Of a DNA stretch of 64,000 nt, positions 1 through 9,105 are shown piece by piece. Position 1 is the first letter of the stretch, and every line of letters begins with the position of its first letter. The translations under genes were made by a program, and so were the position numbers. Below the pieces are notes generated by a model. The model saw only the letters and a program-made list of their open reading frames with translations, searched no databases and was not told where the DNA came from. This DNA is from Scytonema tolypothrichoides VB-61278 (GTDB lineage: Bacteria > Cyanobacteriota > Cyanobacteriia > Cyanobacteriales > Nostocaceae): contig NZ_JXCA02000019.1 of assembly GCF_000828085.3 (NCBI RefSeq), positions 149,248-213,247 on the forward strand. The letters run 5' to 3'.

Positions 1-474
1 GATGCCCGACAGGGCAGGGTGAGGTTCCCTAAGTCGTGCACAAGCTTGCGCCAACAAAAAAGTATTTTTTGTCAGACTACCTCACCCTAGCTTTTACCCA
101 CTAAAAAATTTTCCCTCTCCAAAACATCGGAGAGGGATGCCCGACAGGGCAGGGTGAGGTTCCCTAAGTCGTGCACAAGCTTGCGCCAACAAAAAAGTAT
201 TTTTTGTCAGACTACCTCACCCTCGCTTTTACCCACAAAAAAATTTTCCCTCTCCTTTATAAAGAAAGCCAGTGCGTTGGGCGGGCAATGCCCAACTTGT
301 AAGCGCAATAGCTTGAGGCACAGCCTCGTCACCGGCATTTCCAGCCTGAGGCTGGAAACGAGTTTAAAGTGTTTTTGGTCAAACTACCTCACCCTTGCTT
401 TTACCAACAAAAAAATTTTCCCTCTCCTTCATAAGCAGAGGGATGCCCGACAGGGCAGGGTGAGGTTCCGTTAC
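1..474. repeat. Tandem ~135-bp intergenic repeats
   Basis: Two full copies of a unit of about 135 bp start at 1 and 136, and the opening motif GATGCCCGACAGGGCAGGGT returns at 442 as a partial third copy. Each unit has AGGGTGAGGT near its left end and ACCTCACCCT near its right, so it can fold back on itself. Between copies two and three lies a perfect hairpin (TTTCCAGCC/GGCTGGAAA, 338-358). The reading frame at 154-525 is made only of this repeat and is not a gene. The array lies directly behind the stop codon of the SLH-fasciclin gene. Confidence 0.8.
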
Positions 475-2169
475 TTAGAAATTGTAACCAATTCCCAACA
501 TCAGCCCGACATCAGTGTCATCTAGAAAAGCTGCATTCACAGAACCAGTTAATGTAAATCTACGAGTTAATGGCACATCAACACCGCCAGAAAGAAGGAA
601 ACCAACATCAGCATCATCACTCGTTTCAATAGCGACGCCAGCACCTACAAAAGGAGCAATGTTAAACCCTTGTCCTGTTCCTCGTTGAGACAAGTCGAAG
701 GTAATGGGAACAAGAACGATAGGATCATCCCCAATCACTGCTGAAGGTCGCACGGATATGTTTCGCAGAAGCCCAATTTTACTAAAAACTGCAAAGTTCC
801 CTTCAGCAAGAGCTGAATCACCGCCTAACCCAATATTACCACCAACCCCAATATAGCTGGAAACACCACGAGTAGCTCTACCTGGCGTAACACCATCTCC
901 ACTACCTCCGCCATTCTGTGTATTGAGACTCACATCAGACGGTATGAGGACTCTGTTAACTGCATGAATGACACCGTTGCTTGCTTGGATGTTCGGCTGA
1001 ATCACGCTGGCATTATTGACTACAACTTGACTACCACCGACCTTAACGTTTAAAGGTAAGCCCTCAGCGGTATTGAGATTGCCAGGTGTAAGTTGATCAG
1101 CAGTAAGGCTACCAGGCACCACATGGTATCTTAAAATTTTAATCAGTGCTTCTCTGTTTTCTGGCTGCTGCAACTGCTGTAAGGTTTGTTGAGGCAAAGC
1201 AGAAAATGCTTCATCGGTGGGGGCGAAAACAGTGTAAGGACCAGGTTGTTGTAGAATATCAGCCAGACCTGCTGTCTTTAATAAAGAAGTCAAGATTGTA
1301 AAGGAATTACTAGAGGCAGCAAGAGATACAATGTCTGTGTTAGTTGGAGCACTTGCAGTCGTTCTACCTACAATATAACCAGCAGCGGCGACATTGTTAG
1401 CAAGAGGTGGCACCTGTCCCAGTTTAACTAAAGCTTGATATAAATGTGCTGCTGCTTCTGCACGAGTCAGAGGTACAAGAGGATTGAGGGTACTCACATT
1501 TGGATAGTTAACCACAAGATTAGCTTGTGTTGCAGTTGCCACATTATTCACGGCATAGCTTGGGATAGAACTAGCATCTGTGTAGTAAGTACCAAGACTA
1601 TTGGTTGCATCACCGCTAGCAGTCAAACCTAAACCACTTGTTAAAGCAACGATCGCCTGCACCTTAGGAATTTGCTGATTTGGTCTAAACACGTTCCCTG
1701 GATACCCTGATAGAAATCCGGTTTCGTAGGCTTGAGTAATTGCAGAAGCCCCCCAATAGGTAGAAGGTACATCTTGAAATCCACCAGCGGCTAACTGCCG
1801 AACTCGGTTTTGGTTGAAAGCTTTTTGAATCATTGCTGCAAATTCAGCACGAGTCACAGGTTGATCTGGTCTATATGTACCATCAGGAAAACCAGTAATT
1901 ACGTTTCTTGCAGCTAAAGCTTGAATAAATGGTTGTGCCCAGTAATCTGCCCCAACATCAGGAAAGTTCGTCGTCGCTGGAGTTGTCGATGGAGTCGTCG
2001 ATGGAGTTGTCGATGGAGTTGTCGATGGAGTTGTTGATGGAGTTGTCGATGGAACAGTTTCTTGAGGTAAAGTTTGAGCACAAACTAATGTGGGACTGAC
2101 TGTAGCAGTTATTATTCCTAGCGCCATCAATGCGGTGCTGACTGTTGACAAACGCTTTAAGTTATACAT
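475..2169 (-). CDS. SLH-fasciclin (FAS1) outer-envelope protein with C-terminal beta-barrel
   Basis: This 564-aa exported protein has a signal peptide at about 1-31 and a low-complexity Thr-Pro-Ser linker at about 35-68, coded by a 12-bp repeat. Three SLH domains follow at about 69-250, with typical FPDV, GYP and TRAE motifs. A FAS1 domain lies at about 277-412 (TVFAPTDEAF, YHVVPGSL, GVIHAVNRVL). The last 130 residues are Gly-rich alternating strands ending in GIGYNF, as in small outer-membrane barrels. SLH domains of cyanobacteria bind peptidoglycan or its polymers, and FAS1 is an adhesion fold, so I infer a link between wall and outer membrane. SLH-FAS1-barrel is an unusual order. The final barrel resembles the whole protein at 14251-14742. 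The ATG follows GAGGAGC with good spacing. Confidence 0.85.
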   Translation of the reverse strand: MYNLKRLSTVSTALMALGIITATVSPTLVCAQTLPQETVPSTTPSTTPSTTPSTTPSTTPSTTPATTNFPDVGADYWAQPFIQALAARNVITGFPDGTYRPDQPVTRAEFAAMIQKAFNQNRVRQLAAGGFQDVPSTYWGASAITQAYETGFLSGYPGNVFRPNQQIPKVQAIVALTSGLGLTASGDATNSLGTYYTDASSIPSYAVNNVATATQANLVVNYPNVSTLNPLVPLTRAEAAAHLYQALVKLGQVPPLANNVAAAGYIVGRTTASAPTNTDIVSLAASSNSFTILTSLLKTAGLADILQQPGPYTVFAPTDEAFSALPQQTLQQLQQPENREALIKILRYHVVPGSLTADQLTPGNLNTAEGLPLNVKVGGSQVVVNNASVIQPNIQASNGVIHAVNRVLIPSDVSLNTQNGGGSGDGVTPGRATRGVSSYIGVGGNIGLGGDSALAEGNFAVFSKIGLLRNISVRPSAVIGDDPIVLVPITFDLSQRGTGQGFNIAPFVGAGVAIETSDDADVGFLLSGGVDVPLTRRFTLTGSVNAAFLDDTDVGLMLGIGYNF

Positions 2170-2269
2170 AAGTTTTTTTGCTCCTCACATAAAAGATGAC
2201 ATCTCGCCTACCGATGAATCCTGAGAAGTCATGAGACTCAGTTGATACCGCAGAAGTCAGAAGTCAAAA

Positions 2270-2338
2270 GTAAAAAGGGCTTATAGTATGGCTTTTAGAC
2301 CTCAGTTTTGTACTTCAATTACTTGCAATGTGCTGTAT
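2270..2338 (+). repeat. Dispersed ~70-bp repeat, copy A
   Basis: This segment runs from GTAAAAAGGGCTTA through CTTTTAGACCTCAGT to CTTGCAATGTGCTGTAT. It is closely matched, in inverted orientation, by 20413-20484. It lies upstream of the SLH-fasciclin gene. No coding frame is seen in it, so it is probably a small non-autonomous repeat family. Confidence 0.7.
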
Positions 2339-2760
2339 ATTGCACTTGAATCAACCACTGAACAAGTTATTGTTAGAACTTAGATCTCAATAAAACAACT
2401 CATGGAAAATTCAAAATGTTTTGAAATACGTAGGCAGAAATGAACTAAAAACGCGATAAAGAATGCAGCAAAAAACTTTTCGTGTTAGAAAAAGAAAATG
2501 ACTACAAAACATTCTTTATATAGTTTGGTATACCTCTTTAACAGGAGATTAAACATCTATCTCAGGCAAGGATTTTGTTAGTTATCCGTGATACGAGTTG
2601 AGTCACTCGACAAATCCTCAAAAATCCCTCCTCCAGCTACTTAAACTTCAGCCTTATAGGAGATGTTCTTCTTGACTTTAATTTTTAAAAACAATCACCA
2701 GAAATCATCTGAAGCATTGCTTTAGTTCTCCTGTTGTAGTGTGGAGACACTTTGTAAAGA
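2339..2760. other. Intergenic region without a recognisable gene
   Basis: This is AT-rich DNA with no convincing open frame. On the minus strand its right edge (about 2713-2760) still encodes what looks like the ancestral C-terminus of the metalloprotease at 3187-4014. Read on from the duplicated gene end, it gives SLQSVSTLQQEN and a TAA stop. Confidence 0.6.
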
Positions 2761-3321
2761 CCATCCCAAACTCGTTGGCTGTTCATAAACCCGCTTTAAG
2801 GTATTCACATCTCTAGGAGAAATCGGCGGCGAGTTGCGAACCTGAGAAAAGTATAAGGCATTAGATTTGCGTAGGGTGCGTTAACGGAGTGTAACGCACC
2901 AATTCCAGCGGTGCGTTAGCCGAAGGCTAGCACACCCTACATTTTACTGTCTTTAATTTTGAATTTTGAATTTTGAATTTTGAATTGTTACAGACGATCC
3001 CAAACTCGTTGGCTGTTCATAAACCCGCTTTAAGGTATTCACATCTCTAGGAGAAATCGGTGGCGAGTTGCGAACCTGAGAAAAGTATAAGGCATTAGAT
3101 TTGCGTAGGGTGCGTTAACGGAGTGTAACGCACCAATTCCAGCGGTGCGTTAGCTGAAGGCTAGCACACCCTACATTTTACTGTCTTTAATTTTGAATTT
3201 TGAATTTTGAATTTTGAATTGTTACAGACCATCCCAAACTTGTTGGCTGTTCATAAACCCGCTTTAAGGTATTCACATCTCTAGGAGAAATCGGTGGCGA
3301 GTTGCGAACCTGAGAAAAGTA
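2761..3321. repeat. 234-bp tandem repeat made from the 3' end of the metalloprotease gene
   Basis: Two complete 234-bp units (2761-2994 and 2995-3228) are followed by a partial third unit (3229 to about 3321), which is the real 3' end of the protease gene. Each unit joins about 93 bp of protease coding sequence (ending ...YEQPTSLGW) to an intergenic element. That element holds a GGTGCGTTA/TAACGCACC hairpin and an array of TTTTGAATTTTGAA. The two full units are nearly identical (for example GCCGAAGG against GCTGAAGG), which suggests recent amplification. Confidence 0.9.
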
Positions 3322-4014
3322 TAAGGCGTCAGTTGGTAACGGACTATGTCCCCATATTCCCAATGCATGACCAAATTCGTGGCGAGTCGCTGCAAGGAGA
3401 TACTGTCCTGTTTGGCTGGGACTCAACAGAATCGTGAAGCGGTGAGATAAAATATTATTTTTGCTAACGTACACTTCATAAGTGGTTTGAGCAGAACGCG
3501 CACGGAGTATTTTACTATTAGGAGAAGTTTGCAATGGTGGAGTTTTTCGCACAATAGTAATGTCTGCGTTTTTTGGCTGTTCAACGATCGCCAAAGGCAA
3601 ATAAACACTCCACTCTTGAACTGCTTGTACAACAGTCTTCACCCATTCTTCTGCTAGTTTACTATTCACTGCTTGGGTTGGTTCTACATAAACCCGAACG
3701 GGAAACTGCGACCAAATCAGAGAACCAACTTGGGTTGAGGTGACTTGAGAAAAGTAGTCACCGCTGTTAGTGCTATCTTCCCACTGCGTCAGTGTTGGTG
3801 GTAGGGGATGAGGTTTGAGGGGAGGTGAAGAAGACGAGGAAGAGGTAGCAAGGATGGCGCTAGATTGAAAACTTGTCAAAACAACAAGCAGCGCCGTACT
3901 AATAGCTAATGCTAATGAAACAATCAAGCGCTGCAAGACCACAGTTTGTGTAATGGTAGTTCTAATAGTACTTTTAAGAGTACTCAATATGAATTTTTGG
4001 GTGAGTCTCCCCAT
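3187..4014 (-). CDS. Matrixin-like zinc metalloprotease, C-terminus altered by repeat
   Basis: This 275-aa protein has a membrane-spanning or signal segment at about 28-55 and then an extracytoplasmic domain. The zinc-binding motif HEFGHALGIWGH, at about residues 211-222, fits HExxHxxGxxH of M10-type metzincins. It probably cleaves protein substrates in the periplasm or outside the cell, substrate unknown. The last residues (IQNSKFKIQN) are translated from the AATTCAAA repeat array and are not native. The original end is still visible near 2713-2760. The gene follows secG by 9 bp and may be read through from gpmI-secG. Confidence 0.8.
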   Translation of the reverse strand: MGRLTQKFILSTLKSTIRTTITQTVVLQRLIVSLALAISTALLVVLTSFQSSAILATSSSSSSPPLKPHPLPPTLTQWEDSTNSGDYFSQVTSTQVGSLIWSQFPVRVYVEPTQAVNSKLAEEWVKTVVQAVQEWSVYLPLAIVEQPKNADITIVRKTPPLQTSPNSKILRARSAQTTYEVYVSKNNILSHRFTILLSPSQTGQYLLAATRHEFGHALGIWGHSPLPTDALYFSQVRNSPPISPRDVNTLKRVYEQPTSLGWSVTIQNSKFKIQN

Positions 4015-4023
4015 ATCTTCATG

Positions 4024-4257
4024 TTATTTGGGAAGCCAACCAGCACTTAAAACCACAGTTAAACCAAGAAAAATGGCTGTGAGTGCCCAAGTCACTCGGT
4101 TTAATGTATTTTCTGCACTCTTAGTGCTGCTGAATAGCTGGGCTTGTCCACCAATGGCACCTATACCATCACCTTTGGGACTATGCAGCAAAACCAAAAC
4201 AATGAGACCAACAGCGGAAAGTGCCCAAATAACTTCTACGATTTTAGCAATGGTCAT
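4024..4257 (-). CDS. secG: Preprotein translocase subunit SecG
   Basis: The 77-aa protein has two hydrophobic helices (about 5-24 and 53-73). They flank the conserved loop LLHSPKGDGIGAIGG and a FSSTKSAENTLNRVTW stretch, the usual SecG signature. It is the small non-essential partner of SecYE in plasma- or thylakoid-membrane protein export. It lies 121 bp downstream of gpmI on the same strand, an arrangement seen in other bacteria. Length and topology are normal for the family. Confidence 0.95.
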   Translation of the reverse strand: MTIAKIVEVIWALSAVGLIVLVLLHSPKGDGIGAIGGQAQLFSSTKSAENTLNRVTWALTAIFLGLTVVLSAGWLPK

Positions 4258-4378
4258 GGTAGCTAAATATAGTTAATAACGATTTTTAAGATAGACCAAC
4301 TTTTAATTATAAATGAAAAATTAGAAATGATGAATTCTGAGTTTTGTTTCTTTACAGAATTCATCATTCTTCGCTCTT

Positions 4379-5977
4379 TCACATACTTAGTTGTACAGGA
4401 GTGCGAGAAAGTTGCACTTCATACTCGGCGTTTTGCAGTAGCGATCGCCCTGTCATTTCTGGTGGTTGAGGTAGTTGTAGAATATCCAAAATTGTGGGTG
4501 CAATGTCAGATAGTTTACCATCACTCCCCAATGCGACATCTGTACCATGTCCTGGAATCTTGGCTGTTTCACCTTCCACCAAAATCAGGGGGACTAAGTT
4601 GGTCGTGTGCGCTGTCCAGGGATTGCCGTTACTATCTAGCATATACTCAGCGTTGCCGTGGTCAGCAGTTATAATTGCCGTCCCCCCAACTTTACCAATA
4701 CCGGAGAGTAGACGACCCAAACACTGGTCAACTGTCTCAACGGCTTTGACAGTCGCTTGGATGTTACCTGTGTGTCCTACCATGTCTGGGTTGGCATAGT
4801 TGATGACAACAAGCGAGTATATGCGCTTTTCAATGGCTGCGATCGCCATCTCTGTCACTGCTTGTGCTGACATCGCAGGAGCGCTATCATAAGTCGCCAC
4901 CATCGGAGAGTTTATCAGTCCTCGGTCTTCTCCTTCAAAAGGTTCTTCCAAACCGCCATTGAAGAAGTAAGTGACGTGAGCGTATTTTTCTGTTTCTGCA
5001 GTCCGAAACTGCTTTAAACCATGCTTAGAAATGACTTCCCCAAGAATATTACTCAAATTTTGCGGTTCAAAAGCAACCCCAACTGGTAATTCTGGGTCAT
5101 ACTGTGTAAAGGTCACAAAAGACAGCGGGGTGATTTGCTGTCTTTCAAAACCGTTAAATTCTGGATTGACAAAAGCTTGGGTCAGTTGTCTTGCTCTGTC
5201 GGGGCGGAAGTTAAAAAATATGACCCCGTCTCCTGGTTCGATCGCACCAGGTGCAATTCTAACCGGAATCACGAATTCGTCCGTCACACGTTCTGCATAC
5301 GATGCTTGTAGGACTTCCACAGCCGGTAGACCATTTCCAGGTCCATCCTGCGTCATCACGTCGTAAGCGCGTTTGACCCGATCCCAACGGCGATCGCGAT
5401 CCATCGCGTAATAGCGACCGCTAATTGTGACTATGCGCCCGATTCCTATACGGTCGATATAGTCTTGAAGAAGCCCCAATGCTTTCACCCCTTCAGTTGG
5501 AGTGGTGTCACGTCCATCAGTAATGGCGTGTATGCAAACTTGGGATATTCCCTGAATCTTTGCTAAGTCAAGTAGTCCGAATAGATGAGTGATGTGCGAA
5601 TGCACTCCACCCTCAGAAGTGAGTCCGACCAGATGCAACTTGCCATTTCGACTAAACACTTCCTGGCAAATTTTGACAAGTGCTCGATTTCTGAGAATGG
5701 AACCGTCTTCTACTGCGTCTGAGATGCGTACTAATTCTTGGGGGACAATTCTACCAGCGCCTATGTTCAAATGACCAACTTCCGAGTTGCCCATTTGACC
5801 TTCTGGTAACCCCACCGCTTTCCCTGATGTTCGGATGAGGGTGTGGGGATAAGCCGCCCATAAGCTATCCATCACCGGAGTGTTTGCAATAGCAATCGCA
5901 TTTCCATGACTCTCCTCGCAGTAGCCCCATCCGTCTAAAATGACTAGCACCACGGGAGCAACAGGTGCCTTGGTCAT
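4379..5977 (-). CDS. gpmI: 2,3-bisphosphoglycerate-independent phosphoglycerate mutase
   Basis: This enzyme interconverts 3- and 2-phosphoglycerate in the cytoplasm, linking the Calvin cycle to lower glycolysis. The 532-aa length is normal. The N-terminal metal site VILDGWG is present, and GQMGNSEVGHLNIGAGR carries the catalytic serine near residue 66. HAITDGRDTTP and the C-terminal metal ligands ITADHGNAE are also present. The start ATG is the only one in front of VVLVILDGWG. It stands upstream of secG and may be co-transcribed with it. Confidence 0.96.
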   Translation of the reverse strand: MTKAPVAPVVLVILDGWGYCEESHGNAIAIANTPVMDSLWAAYPHTLIRTSGKAVGLPEGQMGNSEVGHLNIGAGRIVPQELVRISDAVEDGSILRNRALVKICQEVFSRNGKLHLVGLTSEGGVHSHITHLFGLLDLAKIQGISQVCIHAITDGRDTTPTEGVKALGLLQDYIDRIGIGRIVTISGRYYAMDRDRRWDRVKRAYDVMTQDGPGNGLPAVEVLQASYAERVTDEFVIPVRIAPGAIEPGDGVIFFNFRPDRARQLTQAFVNPEFNGFERQQITPLSFVTFTQYDPELPVGVAFEPQNLSNILGEVISKHGLKQFRTAETEKYAHVTYFFNGGLEEPFEGEDRGLINSPMVATYDSAPAMSAQAVTEMAIAAIEKRIYSLVVINYANPDMVGHTGNIQATVKAVETVDQCLGRLLSGIGKVGGTAIITADHGNAEYMLDSNGNPWTAHTTNLVPLILVEGETAKIPGHGTDVALGSDGKLSDIAPTILDILQLPQPPEMTGRSLLQNAEYEVQLSRTPVQLSM

Positions 5978-6558
5978 AGTAAAACTGCCCTTTACTTTTT
6001 GTAATATCCGAATGATACCATTGCTAATAGCAGCCGCAAGTGAATTTCTGCTTATGCTCTACTTTATTTTGCTCGAAGTGGGCTTTTAGACATTTCTTAA
6101 ACTTTGTTTATCTTTGGCAATTTCTTGTATTTGGTATCATAACGATACTACACTAATCCTATTGTTTTTGTGTCTTTTTATTGAACATAGACGCATTCAC
6201 AAAGCAGGTGTCGCTTTGTGATCGCTGCGGCGCGCCCTATGCCCCAACCAAACGGAGTTTGGTTACCCCAAATCTCCGATTTGGGGAGAGGGGTTTTGGA
6301 AAAACCTCTCTGGGCATATATGGGCGAACGCTGATTCCCACAGGCTATCACAAAGGACACAAAAGACACGAAGGTCACCCCCTTGGGGGAATTCAAAATT
6401 CAAAATTCAAAGTTCAAAATTAAAGAATTCTTCTTTTTGAATTTTGCATTTTTAATTTTGAATTTGAGCGTTTGTGTAGCGCCCCTCTTAGGGGCTAGCG
6501 AGTGGTTAGATACAAACAGAGATTCTCATGAATGACTTAGGACTGCTACATCTACATC
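5978..6558. other. Intergenic, repeat-filled region
   Basis: No gene is seen. The stretch holds short palindromes, including CCCCAAATCTCCGATTTGGGG near 6268-6289, AATTCAAAATTCAAA arrays (about 6389-6470), and a segment rich in CGCCC/GGGGC. Small open frames on both strands are translations of these repeats and have no plausible protein features. Confidence 0.6.
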
Positions 6559-8253
6559 TCATTTCTTTTTTGTGCCACTTTTAGAAGCTTTAGCAGCCTT
6601 TTTAGCAGCTTTTTCAGCAGCAATCGCTGCTAATCTTGCTTGTTCTTTTTCTTCCGCTATTTTATCTAAGTAATAGTGGTAGTCTCCTAAGTAGACGCGG
6701 AAATCTCCTTCGCGGATTTCCACAATTTTGTTTGCTACCTTGGAAATGAAATAACGGTCATGAGAAACAACAAGTACTGTGCCATCATAGTTTTGAATGG
6801 CTTCTTCCAACATTTCTTTTGCTGGAATGTCTAAATGGTTGGTAGGCTCATCCAGTATTAATAAATTAGCAGGTTGTAAGAGCATTTTTGCTAAAGCAAG
6901 ACGTGCTTTTTCACCTCCACTCAACGCTGCCACTGCTTTAAATACAGTATCACCAGTGAACAGAAATCTTCCTAAAAGGGTACGAACTTCTTCATTTTTC
7001 CAATCAGGAACTTCATCATGGATAGTTTCCATAACAGTTTTTTTCAAATCCAAAGCTTCCGCTTGGTTTTGCTCAAAATATCCAGGGAGAACATTGTGTT
7101 CACCCAACGTCACCGATCCTTCTGTGGGTTGTTCAACACCCATGATGAGGCGTAACAAAGTGGATTTGCCTGCACCATTGGGAGCAATAAAAGCAATGCG
7201 ATCGCCCTTTTCTATGAAAAGATTTGCACCCAAAAACAAAATCTTATCATCATAAATATGAGTTAAATTCTTGATATTCACCACCTCACGACCACTGCGG
7301 GGTGCAGGGGGAAAACGGAAGTGCAACGTTCTTAAGTCATCTGTAGGTGCTTCGATGCGTTCGACTTTTTCCAGTTGTTTTTCCCGGCTTTTCGCCTGGG
7401 TACTGCGGGTAGCACTAGCGCGGAACCTGTCAACAAAAGCTTGTTGTTTATCTAATTCTTTTTGTTGGCGTTCGTAAGCTGCAAGTTGCGCTGTTTGACT
7501 TTCCGCTTTTTGTTGCAAATATGCTGAGTAGTTGCCAAGGTAGGTGTTGGAAACACCCCGTTCTGTTTCCACAATTTGGGTGCACAAACGGTCAAGAAAC
7601 TCGCGGTCATGAGAAACTATTACCATTGGGGTATTTAGCCCCTTGAGATAATTTTCTAACCACTCAATTGTTTCTAAATCTAAATGGTTTGTTGGCTCGT
7701 CTAATAGTAATAAGTCAGGTTCTTGCAATAGAATTTTGCCCAAACCCATGCGCATTTGCCAACCACCACTAAAAGCACTTACAAGGCGATCGCCATCTTC
7801 TAGCCCAAACCCCATCTCTGGTAGAATCTTCCCAATTCGTGTGTCCAATATGTAACCATCTAAAGCTTCAAACTGCCGTTGTAAGCGATCTAACTTATTA
7901 ATCAGTTTATCCAGTTCCTCTGGAGTCGCGCTTTCCATCTCTCGCATCACCTGCGCTAGAGACAGCTGCACAGTGTTAGCTTCTTTAAAAACCGTCCAAA
8001 ATTCTTCTCTAACAGTGCGAGTGGGTTCGACTTCAAACTCTTGATTCAGATAAGCTATGTGTAAGCTGGCAGGACGAATGATTTCGCCAGACGTGGGTTC
8101 AGTTTCCCCTGTGATAATTTTGAGTTGGGTGGATTTTCCGGCACCGTTGACACCGACTAAACCAATGCGATCGCCAGCTTTGACTTCCCAGTTGACATCC
8201 TTGAGAACTTCGCCTGTGGGATAAATTTTACTAATATGTTCAAGTCGCAGCAT
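6559..8253 (-). CDS. ABC-F family ATPase (Uup/EttA-like, ribosome-associated)
   Basis: This 564-aa soluble protein has two ABC cassettes and no membrane segments. Cassette 1 has Walker A GVNGAGKST (about 34-42), signature FSGGWQMR and LLLLDEPTNHLD. Cassette 2 has APNGAGKST, LSGGEKAR and LLILDEPTNHLD. A charged coiled linker of about 80 residues between them (QKAESQTAQLAAYERQQKEL) is the P-site-tRNA interaction motif region. The Lys/Ala-rich tail (AAEKAAKKAAKASKS) probably binds RNA. ABC-F proteins act on the translating ribosome. The exact subfamily cannot be set by eye. Confidence 0.93.
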   Translation of the reverse strand: MLRLEHISKIYPTGEVLKDVNWEVKAGDRIGLVGVNGAGKSTQLKIITGETEPTSGEIIRPASLHIAYLNQEFEVEPTRTVREEFWTVFKEANTVQLSLAQVMREMESATPEELDKLINKLDRLQRQFEALDGYILDTRIGKILPEMGFGLEDGDRLVSAFSGGWQMRMGLGKILLQEPDLLLLDEPTNHLDLETIEWLENYLKGLNTPMVIVSHDREFLDRLCTQIVETERGVSNTYLGNYSAYLQQKAESQTAQLAAYERQQKELDKQQAFVDRFRASATRSTQAKSREKQLEKVERIEAPTDDLRTLHFRFPPAPRSGREVVNIKNLTHIYDDKILFLGANLFIEKGDRIAFIAPNGAGKSTLLRLIMGVEQPTEGSVTLGEHNVLPGYFEQNQAEALDLKKTVMETIHDEVPDWKNEEVRTLLGRFLFTGDTVFKAVAALSGGEKARLALAKMLLQPANLLILDEPTNHLDIPAKEMLEEAIQNYDGTVLVVSHDRYFISKVANKIVEIREGDFRVYLGDYHYYLDKIAEEKEQARLAAIAAEKAAKKAAKASKSGTKKK

Positions 8254-8610
8254 GAGGTGTCTCCAAGGTAGGGAATGAATAGATAGGGCAGAAGTGATTG
8301 TATTGAGTCCAATCTTAACAAAATTTAACTCAAAATTCTTAACTCAAGAAATAAGGACTGTGCGTACTTATTCTCAAATGTTTACGAGCATATCTATAGC
8401 AATCCTATTTGAGTTGTGAGAATTACCTTTAAACGATTAGCAATAAAACACCTTAGACGCGCAGCGGCGTGCCGTAGGCTAGAACGCCAAGACAAGAAAC
8501 AACACAGAGAATTTCACGTAAGCGCAAAGCGCACGCAATCATGCGAATGCGTAGTGTGCCCGTAAGGCTTATCATTTAGGACTGCTATATTTTTGCGTTT
8601 ATGGTAGTTG
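8254..8610. other. Intergenic region upstream of the ABC-F gene
   Basis: No gene is seen. It contains short palindromic motifs of the cyanobacterial intergenic type (GCGCAGCGGCGTGCCGTAGG, GCGCAAAGCGCACGC) around 8458-8575. The promoter of the ABC-F gene must lie in the AT-rich part near 8280-8400, but I cannot place it. Confidence 0.5.
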
Positions 8611-8826
8611 TTAGACTGCGGCTATTTCGCTTTTTTTGTTTTGGGACTGGGCATAGTACCTGTGACTCACGACGATCTCGCCGGATAGTTTAATTTGTTT
8701 GTGTCCAACATAGTTCAAATCATAGTTTACCTTTAGCTTCAAGGTACCAATTTCTTTGTGATCCCCAATTGAAAAATAGTTGGCTTGAGTGTCTACGGTG
8801 TCTTTGCCAGCACCATTGAAAGTTTG
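8611..8826 (-). pseudogene. 3' fragment of an unidentified gene
   Basis: A minus-strand frame is open for 71 codons up to a TAA at 8611-8613. Its translation looks coding (FSIGDHKEIGTLKLKVNYDL, then SGEIVVSHRYYAQSQNKK). It has no start codon and is closed upstream by a stop at 8827-8829, next to short tandem repeats. I read it as the remnant of a gene that lost its 5' part. The family is not recognised. Confidence 0.45.
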
Positions 8827-8851
8827 TTAATGGACTCTTCTTTGAATCTCA

Positions 8852-8962
8852 GTAAACAGTGAACAGTGAACAGGCAACAGGCAACAGGCAACAGTAAATA
8901 ACTGGTAACTGGTAACTGATAACTGATACTGCGCTTCCTTGGTAACTGGTAACTGATTCGGT
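8852..8962. repeat. Short tandem repeats (AACAGTG, GGCAACA, GGTAACT types)
   Basis: Iterated 7-bp units (AACAGTG, CAACAGG, GTAACTG, ATAACTG) run through this stretch. They are the short tandemly repeated repetitive sequences common in heterocystous cyanobacteria. The same families recur at 19760-19872 and near 16330. Confidence 0.8.
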
Positions 8963-9004
8963 CACCAAGAGTGCTGAGAGTGTCAAATGGCTATTAATTA
9001 ACTC

Positions 9005-9089
9005 AGGACTTACGCAAAAATAACGTACTTGCACTCGTTGCGACGTAAGTCGTAACTACAGTCAAGTTCATTCGTAACTCGTAAGTCCT
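9005..9089. mobile_element. MITE-like palindromic element, copy 1
   Basis: An 85-bp segment is bounded by the inverted ends AGGACTTACG and CGTAAGTCCT, with inner CGTAAG/CTTACG-like pieces. The same ends bound 63471-63571. There is no transposase gene, so it would be a non-autonomous element. The flanks TC/AT do not show a clear target duplication. Confidence 0.6.
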
Positions 9090-9105
9090 ATAACTGATGA
9101 TCATT

